Shown here in pieces: positions 1 through 12,959 of a stretch of 64,000 bases of DNA. The DNA is from Physella acuta (Eukaryota; Mollusca; Gastropoda; Physidae): positions 253,001 to 317,000 of the forward strand of contig NW_026732022.1 in assembly GCF_028476545.1 (NCBI RefSeq). The letters run 5' to 3'. The first letter of the stretch is position 1. Each line of letters opens with the position of its first letter. The notes under the pieces were generated by a model. It saw nothing but the letters and a program-made list of their open reading frames with translations. It made no database searches and was not told the origin of the DNA. The position numbers and the translations under genes are program-made.

Positions 1-1054
1 TTATTATATATTTAAAGAGCATAACTTATGTTCCACTTTTTAGTGCACTATTACATAAAAATGTGCTATTAAAAAGTGTTTTATGAATTTGTTTTTAATA
101 AATTAAATTTGTATTTTTTCTTTTGATAAATGTTTGGTTGGAGTTTCTTGAAGGTATAATATGCAATTGGCATTATTAATTAAAGCTATAGAGCTAAAGA
201 TGTGTGCCAGTCAACTGGGATTAAATACTTGTATTTGTTGTTCGATAGGTTTCGGACAAGTAATATACACAAGTTTATGTAAAAATAGGTAAAAAATATA
301 ATGATACAAAATGACGAGGTAATATACATGGCTTTTAGGTTTCATTGAGATGAATAATCTTAAAAGTCGGCTGTTTCTTGCTCAACCCGTATTTTTAGTG
401 ATACTTAGAATTTAAAACTTATATAAATATATTTGTGAGCGGTGACTGTAAGACATTTAATACCAGATTAACGTTAGTTTTTTTCGATCAGACAAATGAA
501 ATCTTAAGCAACAGCACTAAGAATTTACATCCGCGGTAATTGACTTGGCAATTAATAAATGACGTTAGGGAGCAGGGCCATTTCACTGTCTTCGTAGGGC
601 CAGGCATTTTTGTGGCATCCGTAAGCCCAATACTCAACAGCGGCTATGACACCGACACCAGATTGTGTAATGTTTATATAGCGATAAAATGGTGATGCTT
701 GCATTAATTTAAGAGTTTAAAAATCTCAACAGCTCTTAAATCGATGTTTTTTTTAACTGTTAGCTTTCTGAATTTGTGTAGACCCAAAGGTTCGTACGCC
801 CTAGACACAGTACCTATTGTGTTAAATAGATAAGACTCTGTGGAAGTGGAACATTGTTGGGAGTAATTAACAAGTTGTTATAGTCAAGCTTCCTACACGA
901 TATTTCCTTATCCCTTTCCGCTTTTAACACATCGTCATAAAATTAACCTCACCCATCTCAATTACATGATGCTTTAAGGATTAGGATTAGCATTAGGATT
1001 ATGTTCTGGTTCAGGTTCAGGATCAGGTATAGGGTTAGGTTTAGGTTAAGTTAA
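1..1054. other. Gene-free left edge
   Basis: No coding frame is supported. A fragment at about 38-95 matches an arm of the inverted-repeat element found at 8715-9000 and 58141-58272. At 976-1050 there is a degenerate run of TTAGG-like steps, too irregular to be called telomeric. Confidence 0.5.
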
Positions 1055-1495
<441 letters not shown>

Positions 1496-1529
1496 TACGT
1501 ATAAAAATATATGTTTGAACATCTATTAT

Positions 1530-2111
1530 GTACAAACATGTGTGGCCTATTGTGTTTGTTAGAGTAATTGCTAATTTACAAACACAATGTTACTCAATAG
1601 AAAGACAATACAGGTAGTTTTTTTTTTTTACATTGAATTATTATTTAAATTAATTTCAGTTTATTTCAATTTATTTACAATTGCATAACATGTATTATTA
1701 TTTTCAATATATATGATACACACTGATGTCCCGTGAACTTATTTAAACAGTTGTCTTTTAAATAGTTTGTCTCAAAAATACGGATTTCAATTTAATATTT
1801 AGGAAAACAAACTATGTTATATTTTTTAACGCACGAAAGGTTACACTTAGTGCCCATGTACAAAGAAAAAAAAATATATTTAAAAATATAATTATTTTAT
1901 ATGTTTATTGTAGTCAATAAAAGCATATTAATTGGTGATCACATTGAATTAGATGGAACAGTGTTATGACGACTAAACTAATAGCATATAAACCATTCAC
2001 ATTTTTGTAGACATGTAGTCTACACACAGGTTGTTAGCGTGTGTTTAATATAGTGGTTGCATATTTTAATGTTTTAAAAATGTATTGTCAATCATGTTTT
2101 GTGTTTTACTT
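1530..2111. other. Duplicated 3' flank of gene 1
   Basis: This stretch downstream of the gene 1 stop has counterparts after gene 2 (15200-16440, interrupted by a transposon), gene 3 (26150-26753) and gene 5 (38480-38902). It begins with a motif like GTTAATTTACAAACACAATG, next to a microsatellite in genes 1-3. It shows that the duplication units extend about 0.6 kb past the stop codons. Confidence 0.65.
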
Positions 2112-5100
2112 CTATAAACTAACGATAGTGAAACTACTAAACCAGGATAACACTGCGTTTTGATCTGCTCCGATTACTTCAAAGTAAAGTTCTTCCCCCT
2201 CCTTCATGTCAACAACCACTGACCCAGCAGCGCTTGTGTCAGCAGAGCTTACTCGTATACTAGTACACAGCCTCTCTCCAATCCTCACACCAACTACAAT
2301 AATTTTATCTTTACTTTCATATAGAGTGACACAGACAAGATATAAACCATCATGTGGTGATACAAATTTTCCTGTTGTTTGATTAAAATGTTGACCGTTA
2401 TATTCACGTACTTCATCAAAGGTTGAAATGTTTGATCTAGTACTGACACGTGTAGATTCGTTGATTTCCAAACAACAAACATATCTTTTATTTACACGTG
2501 GCTCTGTTGATTAGAAAACATATATATGATTTACATGTTCCATAATTTGTGCAACTTTGCAAAATTAAAGCTTCATTGAGTAAAAACAATCTTCTTCTTC
2601 GTTCTTAATTATTAGTGTTGAAGGGGATCGAGATTTATCAACCATGATCTTATTTTGCCAACTCGACCACGCCTCAAACACAATTAAGCGTTACGTGTCA
2701 ACTGGTTATGCGCCATTGAGGCCATTGACTCCGATTTCAGCCTGCTTTTCTTTCTGGATTTGCTTCCATAGCCTTTGTCCAACCAAGAACAATCTACAAG
2801 GCAGCAGTTGTTTAATTTTGGAGTTGTCTCTCCTAGAAGAGTGGCTGTCCCCAGCTAACGAGCCTCATCTGCCCGAGTGTTCGAACTCGAGACTTTTCGG
2901 TTTAGCAACCATGAGCTTTACCGACTCGACCACGCCGACCCCTAAAAACAATCTAACAAGATGGGCTGTGGTGTATAGAGCATAAATTATTAAATAATGA
3001 GGAAATTAAATTATTTTATCAAACAATGTTTATTTTGCAAAATAACAGTATGTAGTAATTTCGCTACAGTACTCAACGGTAAGTAAAAACATGTTAAAGT
3101 AAAAAAAAATGATTAATCATTTATCAGATCCCAAATCTGGAGCATCAGAAATTCATTTACAAGATAGCAATTTACATTTTTTCACTATATTACTATTACC
3201 AGTTATGTCATATTTCTTAGTAATCATTCATCTTTTTATTGTGTCAGTCAATAAGCAGCCTCAGTTTGCTCAGCAGGACCTCTATCTAGTATAATTTGAA
3301 ATTGTTTTAAATGCAAAGTTGTTTTCAATGACTCAAACGTGTTGATAGGAAAGAAATCAGAATATATCTACAATGCTGATGTTCGGCCACTATTAGAACA
3401 TGTGCCTGTGCAATGAAACCAGAGACATGACTGTCAGAAGCCAATGAATTGATTTAGGTCTGCTATATCAAAGACTTTAAGCTTTATCTAGATTCCTCTG
3501 TGCAATGTAGATCTAGAAAATCTGTTTGCCGATTATACTAGCATAGTCTTATCCATGGTGTGAAATAAAATAATCTTGAACAGTCGAAATGCCTTGCACT
3601 AAAAACTAAGTTCCAATTCCTCACAAATGCTAGAGAACATTCATGGACTAGCATCTGCTTAGATTTTATTAATGTAAATCTTATAAATATAGGTCTTTAG
3701 CTTAAGAATGTATATCAGAATAAAGTCTACCACTTTACTTGTGCTGAACCAATCCCTTTATTCTCTCTACATCACTTTCTAAGTGTTCAATTTCAGTTAC
3801 AGTACACCTTCAATATCAGGTAAATAAATAGATGAATAATAAGACATAAGTGACCAAAGAAATATGCAGTCTCTATTTCAGACATAATTCTTTTGTGAGA
3901 ATCTTTACTTATCCTCTAAAAAAAATCACTACTAAACCCAACAATATATTATTTCTAGATTTATTTACTTTATCTTCATGCAATCACAAATTAAATTATA
4001 ATTCAAATAAAAATAATACATCACTGCTACTTTTTATATACTAGATTATTATTGTATTTGCAAGTATAAGTACTATATTTAAGAATGTCAATAAAATATT
4101 AGTATGCCATTTTTTTGTAATAATAATTACCACTACATCCATAGATCCATAGATCCAAGAAAAACAGACAAATCAAACCATTATAAAAATTTAAATGGAT
4201 TATCATCCAAAATATTTACATACTTTTGTCAAAGACCACTAAATTTAGCTACTAGTTTATTACCGTGCTCAGTTTTAGTGGTGTTAGTCAAAGGCGTAGC
4301 GACCCTTCGCGGCGACCGGGGACAAACTTTCAATTTGGCGCCCCGCTCGGGAACAATCTTTTAATTTTCAATTTGCACCCCCCCCTCAAGCTTTCCATTT
4401 GCACCCCACCCCCATATATATTTTATATTTATCATGCAAAACTGCAGCCCCTCCCCCCTCGCTACGCTTATGGTGTTAGTTTATTGTTCTTAAGGAAAAA
4501 AAAAACACGAGTGTGGTAGGTCAATTAATACGTCAAATAATGTATAACAAAAGTTACATCATGCGTTATTTTAGAAGTATTCCGCTCGTATGTGATCACA
4601 TTATAGTCACATTATATGAGATTACAATATCCAAAAAAGCATCACTAGCACTTTAGTTATTCTGTTGTACTTACTTATACGTGAGGTGGGGGGTAGAGAG
4701 ATATTGAATAAAGTTAAGTAAAAGTAATAATATAAAAGTAATAAACTTTGTACCGATTTCAAAAGTGTTTATTTTTGTTTAAAATTTCAACAGAAAAAAA
4801 AGTAGAATTGTCATTACATCGCCATTGTTATACGTTTTTTTTAAAGATAATTCTTTACTAAGATTATTCAATTTTATTCAAAGCATACTTACCGATTAGA
4901 GCAAAATGTTCGGACAACTTTGAAATTGTATTTTCAATAGTGTCAAGCTAAATATAAAATAAAGATTAACATTAGTTATGGCAACTTATAAGTGCATAAA
5001 AATGTATTTAATCCTATATTATGATAATAAAATTATTGACAAAAACAGATATTATCGACTAATCTAATAACTGATTGTTAATATTTAATGCATGATTGAT

Positions 5101-8100
5101 CATTGTTGCAATTTGGTTTTTTTTAAATAAAATGGTAGCAAACGTAGGTTTACCTTCTGTGTTCTTTCTTCTTTAGTTTCCAAGTTCTGGTTAAAGATTT
5201 GAATCAGTTTGTCAATGGGCATCAACCTTTGTTGTAGGAGTTTGTACATCACACTGTGCTAAATATCCGATAATTTAAATGGGTTATTACAACTTTGGCT
5301 AGTTCTAATGTATATGGAATTAAAGAAATTACAATTAGCCTTAACAATAGTTTAAAATTAAAAGGTATTACTGTTTGAAAAATTAATCAGCTGACTTTTA
5401 AAAGTTGTCACTACTTGATCTTACAATTAGTAGAGAGCAAACTAAGTAGGTGTAAACTTGTGTACCCAATTAATTTGTACCCAATTAATAATCCATTTGA
5501 ATGATTACCTTTGATTGCACCTCCTCAAGTTTGGTTGATGTATTAACCATGATTTTATTGGTATCTTCTTGTAAAAAATTAATCTGATCAGAATGTATTT
5601 TCATTTCTTTTTTCATATTGTCTGTTTTATCTGTTTGATTTTGCATCTCCTTATCTATTTTGAGTAAATAGTTTTCATATTTTTTCATATCTAGCGATGT
5701 CTTTGACTCTAATTCTTTTAAATTTTCAATTTCTTTGTTTAGCTCCTTCATTTTGGAATATTGTTCACTAATTTGCTTTCTAAAGCTTTTAAAAATCTGC
5801 TTTTGTTTTTTATTTAGTTTTTCAATGTTTACCCCCATTTCACTCAGTTCTCTTACTAAGCTGTCTCTCCATTGTTTTATTTCTGATATGTCATCTGTAG
5901 ACTTGATATTGGTGACTTGTATGGAATACATGGTTGTCTCTATAAGATCAAGTCGACTGACGTCTTGTAGAGAAGATATGGCTGTCTCTATCTGCTCAAG
6001 TCGACTGACGTCTTGTAGAGAAGATATGGCTTTCTCTATCTGCTCAAGTCGACTGACGTCTTGTAGAGAAGATATAGCTGTCTCTATCTGCTCAAGTCGA
6101 CTGACGTCTTGTAGAGAAGATATGGCTGTCTCTATCTGCTCAAGTCGACTGACGTCTTGTAGAGAAGATATGGCTGTCTCTATCTGCTCAAGTCGACTGA
6201 CGTCTTGTAGAGAAGATATGGCTGTCTCTATCTGCTCAAGTCGACTGACGTCTTGTAGAGAAGATATAGCTGTCTCTATCTGCTCAAGTCGACTGACGTC
6301 TTGTAGAGAAGATATGGCTGTCTCTATCTGCTCAAGTCGACTGACGTCTTGTAGAGAAGATATGGCTGTCTCTATCTGCTCAAGTCGACTGGCGTCTTGT
6401 AGAGAAGATATAGCTGTCTCTATCTGCTCAAGTCGACTGACGTCTTGTAGAGAAGATATGGCTGTCTCTATCTGCTCAAGTCGACTGACGTCTTGTAGAG
6501 GAGATATGGCTGTCTCTATCTGCTCAAGTCGACTGACGTCTTGTAGAGAAGATATGGCTGTCTCTATCTGCTCAAGTCGACTGACGTCTTGTAGAGAAGA
6601 TATGGCTGTCTCTATCTGCTCAAGTCGACTTAATATTTCTATGGCATTATAAAGTTAAAATAATCGCAGTAGTAATAATGTCTGTATGGCATATGCTACC
6701 TTTTGACCAAGAAAAATACATTGTAATTATTCAACGTTTATTATTGTATTGTTTTATAACTTTTCGTCTAATCGGATAGGCGCTGGTAAAAAAATAATAC
6801 TTGTTAGAAAACAATTATGTTTTGGTTTGTTTAAGGTACATCAAATTATGCATGTCCAAAAACATTTGCGAAAAATCATGATGACTATGACAACGGCGGC
6901 CATCTTGAAAATTAACCCCTTCGTAGGTTTTCCACTATTCATAAATATTATATTTTTAGTCCAATAAACAATGAATTTATTTTTTCTACCATACCTTGGG
7001 GTACTCAGCTAAAAATTTTAAGTGCATATCTTCAAACAAATTTTTATGAATTTTCAAATTGTGGGTCCGTTAAAAACATTAGTTTTAATGCCCCCCCCCC
7101 CCCCCACACACACACACAAAAATCATTACAATCAAAATTTTTCGCAATAATGGGTTTCTTGCATTTTTTAAATTGTATGTTCATTTTTGTATTAAGAAAA
7201 TAATAAATTTAATGGGAGTATTTTTAAATGTGTTTCAAATAAACTTTCTATGACACATTCTATAAGCATTTTCCCGAATTTACAAGCTCTCTACGGAAAC
7301 TTTAATATTCATCATTATATTGTGTTAGGCATCATTTGAGAGCTGGCTTTCTCGTGCATTTTATAATATTATCTCCAACATCTCTGAAACACACAAAGCT
7401 GACAACCAGCTTTACAAAGTACACAGAAATGGTATTTTCGTGTCTTGCTTTTCGTTTCTCTTTGCTTTTTTTCTTAGTTAGCATTTTTTTACACTGACAA
7501 GACTACTTTTTTATTTCTAAAACAATGCCCACCATATGTTTCAATAATTGATCTTCATGCAAAAATAAACTTTTGCCACTACGCAATCGTAATGGCTAAT
7601 TTAGAAAAAAAAATTAAAAATATGCAAATTATGAAACTTTTACATACTAAAAAGGATGCTTTTTTCAAACCTTTTAGAATGCTGACTAGTAGCTCTATCA
7701 AAACGTTGTCGTGGCAAAAATTTTAATATATACTGAATTAAAGGCGTTCAAATCTGATTTCTATAAGTGCATAAATAAAAATGTCTAAGAGTTTTTAAAA
7801 GTACTGGAAAACTGTAAATGGTGAAGGATATTTCGTGTTTCCTGACAACCGAAATTGTTTCCAACCTTTTTAAATGTTTAATAGTTACTTTCAACTGCCG
7901 AACATGGTAAACGTATTAAAAGACTTTTTTCTTAAATTAGAAAAATACAAAATAATGAGCAAAATCCATTAAATATTTATGTATACCTGATGGGTCAAAA
8001 TGTTCTTTAAGAATTTCACATGTTGACTGACTTTGGTCAAGTTTTTCTGTTGCTGTTTGTTGCGTTGACTTAGATGAAAATGACGTTTCTTCTTTAGTAT

Positions 8101-9496
8101 CAACATTGTCGTTATTTTCGTCTTGTAATTTTAAATGAATAATATTTATTTTAAAAATATATTATAGGAATTCATGTCTTTTTCTCAACAAGTAATAATT
8201 TCTAGTTTTGATTTTTGTTTTGATTTTTTTTTGCAAAGTATAATATGTTTTTGTGCAACATTGTTTAGGGTATTTGATATATTAAAATATAATATCTTAG
8301 AATATCCACACAAAAAATAATCTATAATTTTCCAGGCTTACCTGTAATTATTTTGTATTACATGACAGCTATTTAATTGATACTCCAGAATATAAAATAA
8401 TATAAAATAGACTTTTATTTTAATATATTTACCTAATATGTGAGCCGCTACATCCAACATTGTCAGGGTAGCTGATTCAAGTTCTTGACAAAGATCGCTA
8501 TATGTCAACGATTTGTTGTCACTTTTATCTTCTAACCAAGTCTTACTTTTTTCTACAGCCTGACGACATAAAGCATTTTCACTTAGCGTTAAAATGTGTG
8601 TCAGCATGTTATTTGAGAACATTGGTTTTTTTTAGTGTTTGTAGTTTTTTTTTAATAATAAAGAGCCTACTCTATATTTATCTTCAACAAGCTCAATGTA
8701 AAAAGGAAACAAAACAAAAACGTTTTAATAACCACTTTTTATGTACTATGCACTAACAATTAGAAAATAATTGAATTTCTTTAAATATATAATAATACAC
8801 TACTATTTAAATAACTATATAGAAATGCGTGGGTCACTTTATTATCTAGTGGTTAGCTTTACTAATATTTTAGATGAGACCTACGCTTTTCTTTATAGCT
8901 ATTTAAATAGTGTTAATATTATTATATGTATAAAAAAAATCATTTATTTTATAATTTTTAGTGCATTATTATATACAAGCTTGTGATTAAATCGTTTTTT
9001 GTTTATTTTTCAGTACTTTATTTTTTTTTTAGTTTAGGATGGAGTAGCATGCCTAAAAATCATTGAGCTCCGAAGTAACGTCATAATTCGTAGTGCGGAA
9101 AAGTTTGTGGATAAGACCGCCTACTAATTTTGACACAATTTTAAGTAATTCATAGAAAAATTAATTAGGCATTCAATTAAGTCAAATTTAATGTCAGATT
9201 GTCTTGTCTTCATTTCTTGACCCACGGGCCAAATTTAAAATGAAGCTGTCTGTTAGAAGTGCCCGAAATTTCGTTCGAGCAAATCGATCTATCACGACAG
9301 ACTGTTGACAGACTGACGACAATCTGGACGAGGAAGCAGGTAAAACAGCTTGTAAAAAGCACCAATTCTATGATAAATGCAGGCAGAAACAACTTACAAT
9401 TTGCAAAGCTTTAACCACAGGTTTAATGGCTTTTATCTTTTCCTCTATATATTTCATGTGGTCGGTTACATATTTGATCTGAATTCTGGGACGCAT
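2112..9496 (-). CDS. C1q gene 1: coiled-coil C1q-domain protein with 14 tandem 16-residue repeats (680 aa, 7 coding exons)
   Basis: Coding exons on the minus strand are E1 9398-9496, E2 8433-8559, E3 7987-8121, E4 5509-6638, E5 5154-5258, E6 4893-4947 and the last exon 2112-2503. All have GT/AG borders and phases that keep one frame (2043 nt). The start ATG at 9496 directly follows an AG acceptor. Residues 1-33 (MRPRIQIKYVTDHMKYIEEK...) and E2 are helical and hydrophilic, and no signal peptide is seen. E3 is a Thr/Gln/Ser-rich linker. E4 starts with 14 copies of SRLEQIETAISSLQDV (about residues 124-347) and a degenerate fifteenth, then a Lys/Glu-rich coiled coil. The last exon is a C1q fold with YNGQHFNQTTGKFVSPHDG and a final FTIVSL. 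C1q domains usually form trimers and bind ligands in immunity; the exact role here is unknown. Intron 6 carries a SINE and a hAT element. Confidence is high for the exons and lower for function. Confidence 0.87.
2585..2945 (-). mobile_element. tRNA-derived SINE (dimer-like) in gene 1 intron 6
   Basis: Read on the minus strand, a tRNA-like head (TGGTCGAGTCGG as A box, GAGTTCGAACACTC as B box) is followed by a core and a second tRNA-like segment (GGCGTGGTCGAGTTGG). It ends in a GAAGAAGAAG tail. A second copy lies at 49377-49700 and a worn piece at about 12440-12620. Confidence 0.65.
3000..4288. other. Remainder of gene 1 intron 6
   Basis: Between the SINE and the hAT element no exon or repeat of note is seen; short open frames here have no support. 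Confidence 0.5.
4289..4472. mobile_element. hAT-type miniature element, copy A (gene 1 intron 6)
   Basis: The element begins CAAAGGCGTAGCGA and ends TCGCTACGCTTATG. An exact 8-bp target duplication GTGTTAGT flanks it (4281-4288 and 4473-4480). The same intron of gene 2 has the uninterrupted site at 17391-17398. No transposase is encoded. Confidence 0.85.
5938..6638 (-). repeat. In-frame 48-bp coding repeat array (16-aa coiled-coil units) in gene 1 exon E4
   Basis: The GTCGAC marker recurs exactly every 48 bp from 5952 to 6624, giving 14 full units plus a degenerate one. On the minus strand each unit reads SRLEQIETAISSLQDV without a stop. Units differ by only a few scattered bases, so the expansion is recent. 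Gene 2 has two units. Genes 3, 4 and 5 have a single diverged one (for example RRLAYIETTLSSLQDT). The plus-strand open frame across the array is a shadow. Confidence 0.93.
6650..7986. other. Gene 1 intron 3
   Basis: No additional exon is seen. A run of C followed by CA repeats lies at 7090-7118. The rest is plain AT-rich intron. Confidence 0.5.
8715..9000. mobile_element. Inverted-repeat miniature element in gene 1 intron 1
   Basis: The left arm reads AAAACGTTTTAATAACCAC and on to a TGCACT end. The right arm (about 8957-9000) is its imperfect reverse complement, about 40 bp. A shorter copy with the same arms is at 58141-58272. Confidence 0.65.
9001..9370. repeat. Dispersed repeat next to the inverted-repeat element
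   Basis: The stretch shares blocks such as GTCTTCAT(T/G)TCTTGACCCAC with 58273-58596. The family also appears on the opposite strand at about 28200-28425. In each case an arm of the inverted-repeat element adjoins it, so the two may be parts of one larger element. Confidence 0.5.
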
Positions 9497-9528
9497 CTGA
9501 GTAAAACAGAAATAGTTTGAATAAACAA

Positions 9529-9803
9529 CTGAGGCGTAGCGACCCTTCCCAGCGCCCGGGAACAAACTTTCAAACTGGCGCCCCCCACGGGAGATAATTT
9601 TCAATTTGCACCCTCGCTCCTCAAAACTTCGATTTGCACCCCCCCCCCCCCTCAAACTATTAATAATGCAAAAATGCAGCTAAAATGTCATTTTAAATTA
9701 AATTAATGTGTTTTTACAACCCATTTTGGCGCCCCCTAAGGTCGGCGCCCGGGGACATATGTACCCGGCTGCCCCCCCCCCCCCCCCCATCGCTACGCCT
9801 CTG
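9529..9803. mobile_element. hAT-type miniature element, copy B (gene 1 intron 0)
   Basis: The ends are CTGAGGCGTAGCGA and TCGCTACGCCTCTG. The 8-bp flanks ATAAACAA and ATAAACAC differ at one base, as expected for an older hAT target duplication. The interior is GC-rich with C runs (GGCGCCCCC). Confidence 0.8.
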
Positions 9804-9861
9804 ATAAACACACTAGAACGCACATTGCGATTTAGAAAGACGTTATAAAACAGCTATTATA

Positions 9862-9863
<2 letters not shown>

Positions 9864-9952
<89 letters not shown>
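9864..9952. repeat. (TA)n microsatellite
   Basis: Uninterrupted TA dinucleotides upstream of gene 1 exon E1. Confidence 0.95.
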
Positions 9953-9958
<6 letters not shown>

Positions 9959-10100
9959 AGCAAAGACTTTATTTATTTAAACATTATTTATAAACAATTA
10001 ATTTCTGAGCATGTAAATCAACTTTCTTTTCTTGTCGTATATGTGTTGTGTAAAAACACAGATTTAAGCTTAACGTGACTATTTTAAAAAGTAAACTCAC

Positions 10101-10241
10101 TTTTGACAGAAGAATAAAACAAAGTGTTCAATGAACGAAATGTTAAGGCAATAACACAATTTACCTCTACCGTGTAGGAACGTCTGTGTGTGTACTTTCT
10201 ACTGGCCCGTTCTTTAGCTTAATTTCCTGTCATTTATCTTC
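10101..10241 (-). promoter_or_regulatory. Gene 1 noncoding exon E0 and promoter block
   Basis: A donor (TCAAAA then GTGAGTTT) ends a likely 5' UTR exon at 10101. About 100-130 bp upstream lies a block (minus strand GAAATTAAGCTAAAGAACGG) that is also found upstream of gene 5, preceded by a weak TATA-like GATAAATG near 10231-10240. No ATG is seen between the inferred start site and the donor. Confidence 0.5.
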
Positions 10242-10803
10242 TCGATAAATATAGAAAACATGTTAACTTAATGGTGTTATCATCCATTTGACACATGATA
10301 TGACTTTATCAGTTATGTCTTCTGTGTGAAAGTGAGATCAAAACACGTTGAGTATATGCCAGCTGATCGTGTATGTCTAGGTGCCTGTGACCTACTATAG
10401 TTAGTACATCAGCCATTTACTAATTTATATAAACAATTGCGTCATTCTAGGTAAAAAGTTGCATTAAGGATTTGTAAAATTTCACAGGCACACTGTAAAA
10501 ACAATTGTGTATTTAAAATGACTTAACACTATTTAGGATATTAAAATCCTGGTTTTCTCATCACATATGTTGTTCCAAATGTCTATATGCAGATCCTTAA
10601 ATGTATAACTTTGATATTCTAATATACTACTTAATTTATTACATCTTAATAAGCAACACCTAGAAAACAAACACACCTTGATTTTATCAAAAAATGTTCC
10701 GATAATAAAATGGTTTATCAAACAATAACTATTGTCATTGATAATTTATACTCCGATATATGCATTGTAAAATTATTGTGTATATCTTTTTTATAAAAGA
10801 AAT

Positions 10804-11497
10804 AAACCGGGAGTGATCTCCCCTAAACTTTCTCGAATATTCTAATATAACACTACCGGGGATGGCAACTCGGGATATAGACTTCTAGACATGATTTTTA
10901 ATCCATTTTAAATACTCAATTTTTTAAGATAGAATACAATCTCGTAGAAAAAAGAAATGCACACCAAGTGAACGCTAAATAAAGATGTGCATAATAGTGC
11001 GCAATATTATTAGTACTTTATAAATTTACGTGCGTTTTTTGAGAAATCGGAAATAGCGTAAATAAGTACTTCCGGTCAACGGAAATTACTCAAAATTTGA
11101 CAGAAGGTAGAGAATTAGATCTTTTACATATCAAATTTCATTTATCTGTCTGAAATAGTACTCAAGTTATAGGCTTTTGAAAAATTCAAAGTAGAAAAAG
11201 TACCACTTCCGGTTATCGGAAATCGCTCAAAAGTTGATACGGATCTACGATTTTGATAAAATACTTATGTATGAAATTTCATCAACCTAGCTGTAACGGT
11301 ACTCAAGTTATCGTGTTTACACACGGACACACACACACACACACAAACAAACACACACACACAGACATACGAACAAGATTGCAAAATTATGTTTTTCCGT
11401 ATCAGTGAGATGTAAAACGTCGAGATTTGCAAAAATCTCGATTTTTTTTTTGCACGATTACAAGACTTTCTTTATACTTCGTATATACGAGAAAGTA
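10804..11497. mobile_element. Non-autonomous DNA transposon, copy 1
   Basis: A GGGAG-TGAT-CTCCC hairpin is followed by ACTTTCTCGAATAT. The far end carries ATATACGAGAAAGT, so the termini are inverted repeats. The inside has repeated CTTCCGGTnnnCGGAAAT blocks and a CA run. Copy 2 is at 15651-16308. No transposase frame is seen. Confidence 0.6.
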
Positions 11498-11499
11498 AA

Positions 11500-12430
11500 G
11501 AGTTACCTAATTGCTAAGATATTTTACTTATCTCTAAATAATGTTTTTTTTCCTAAAGGTAAATGATGATTAAAATGTGATGTCAAATTACATTGTCATC
11601 GGGTCTTGCATCGCAGCTACTCTCGACGTGTGCGATTGTTGCCTTTAAACTAAGTTATTAATTTCTTAACATTAACCATTTATAATTAAAAACTGCAGCA
11701 GTTTACCCCTCTTTGGTGTCGGCAGTGGCCAACCCCGTACCTAGCTCCTCCTGCCCCTACATTTAGCTACCCCCATGTCGCCAATAAAAGTATGTTAAAA
11801 CAGCTAAGCGTATTACAAAATCATTTATCTACAGAATAATAACTTTCAGTCAGTCCCACACTATAAAGAAAAGTATAACAAACATTATTTTTTAAATCCT
11901 TGCAAATATTGAGGTTTTTCTATACGTCTAAAGAATTTTTGATTTATTTTTGAGTGTCAACGTTTGAAATATATTAGTAATCGATGTTAATTGATTTTAA
12001 TCAGTGAAGTAATTTAATACTGTTGTTTGAACCATAAAGCTATAATAATTTTATCTTTACACCGTGTTATACTCGGCTACTTATGTATTTTTGGCTCGTT
12101 TGGGCCAGGTGTAACAATTATAAACAAATACAATCTACAACTAGAATCTGTATCCTAGGTGTATTTATCATCAAACACAAGAACACATTCGAGTAGGTAC
12201 ACAATGTTGACATCACACCACAAGCTTCACACACTGCCTAGTTCACGCAATTTTTCCCACTTTCAAGGGGATGCTACTCACACACACTCTCTCCCTGCCC
12301 ATACATTTTCTTTTAGACATTCCACGTCACACACCGTATTTATCAACAACTAGGAAATCTACATTTATATTGTTTAACTGTTAGGAGGGTTACACCCACT
12401 TCTCTCCCGTTATATGCTATGCGCCCTATA
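11500..12430. other. Intergenic, nothing recognised
   Basis: No supported gene or repeat is seen. The short open frame at 12159-12353 has no recognisable features. Confidence 0.4.
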
Positions 12431-12439
12431 ACACGCTAA

Positions 12440-12620
12440 AACTGCATGCAGCCTTCTTTTATTTCTGGATTTTCTTCCATAGCCTTGTCCATAAGTACAA
12501 GGCAGCAGTTGATTCATTTATGAGTTTCCTCTGCTAGATGTTCAAAACTAACGTGGCTAACCTGGCATAGGGACTGAACTCGCGACTTTAGTGTCAGCAA
12601 TAATCAGCTCTTTTACCTGA
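12440..12620 (-). mobile_element. Worn SINE fragment
   Basis: It matches the core of the SINE at 2585-2945 (TTCTGGATTTTCTTCCATAG and ACAAGGCAGCAGTTGATT) but is diverged. The tRNA-like box region (GGACTGAACTCGCGAC) is still visible. Confidence 0.55.
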
Positions 12621-12959
12621 ACACGGGGATAAAGACGTGGCGGTGTGACATCATTGGAACATTAGACATGGCGTCGTTAAATATTATTGTGTTTGGTATA
12701 GTATTCATTTATAATTAAAATTGACGTATGCAATTGAGAATTGAATATTAATAATATTTTGCATCCCATATTTAAATAAAACAGACCATTAAGATGCATG
12801 TTTGCAACTAGACTCCACTAGACCCATGGGTATTCTATACTAATGTAGACAGATCCATGCTACTTCAATGTTTTTAAACATTTTGCTGTGGTCAGTTCTG
12901 CTATGTTATTTGTCTTTATTGAGATCTGTGGCGAACAAATGTACATGTTATCGTCAATC

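Noticed and set aside
976-1050. TTAGG-like run as an interstitial telomere
   Set aside because: Spacing and sequence are too irregular; only two TTAGGG-type steps are exact.
5735-6652. Plus-strand 305-codon frame across the 48-bp repeat
   Set aside because: It is the antisense shadow of gene 1 exon E4, whose minus-strand frame fits the paralogues and splice sites.
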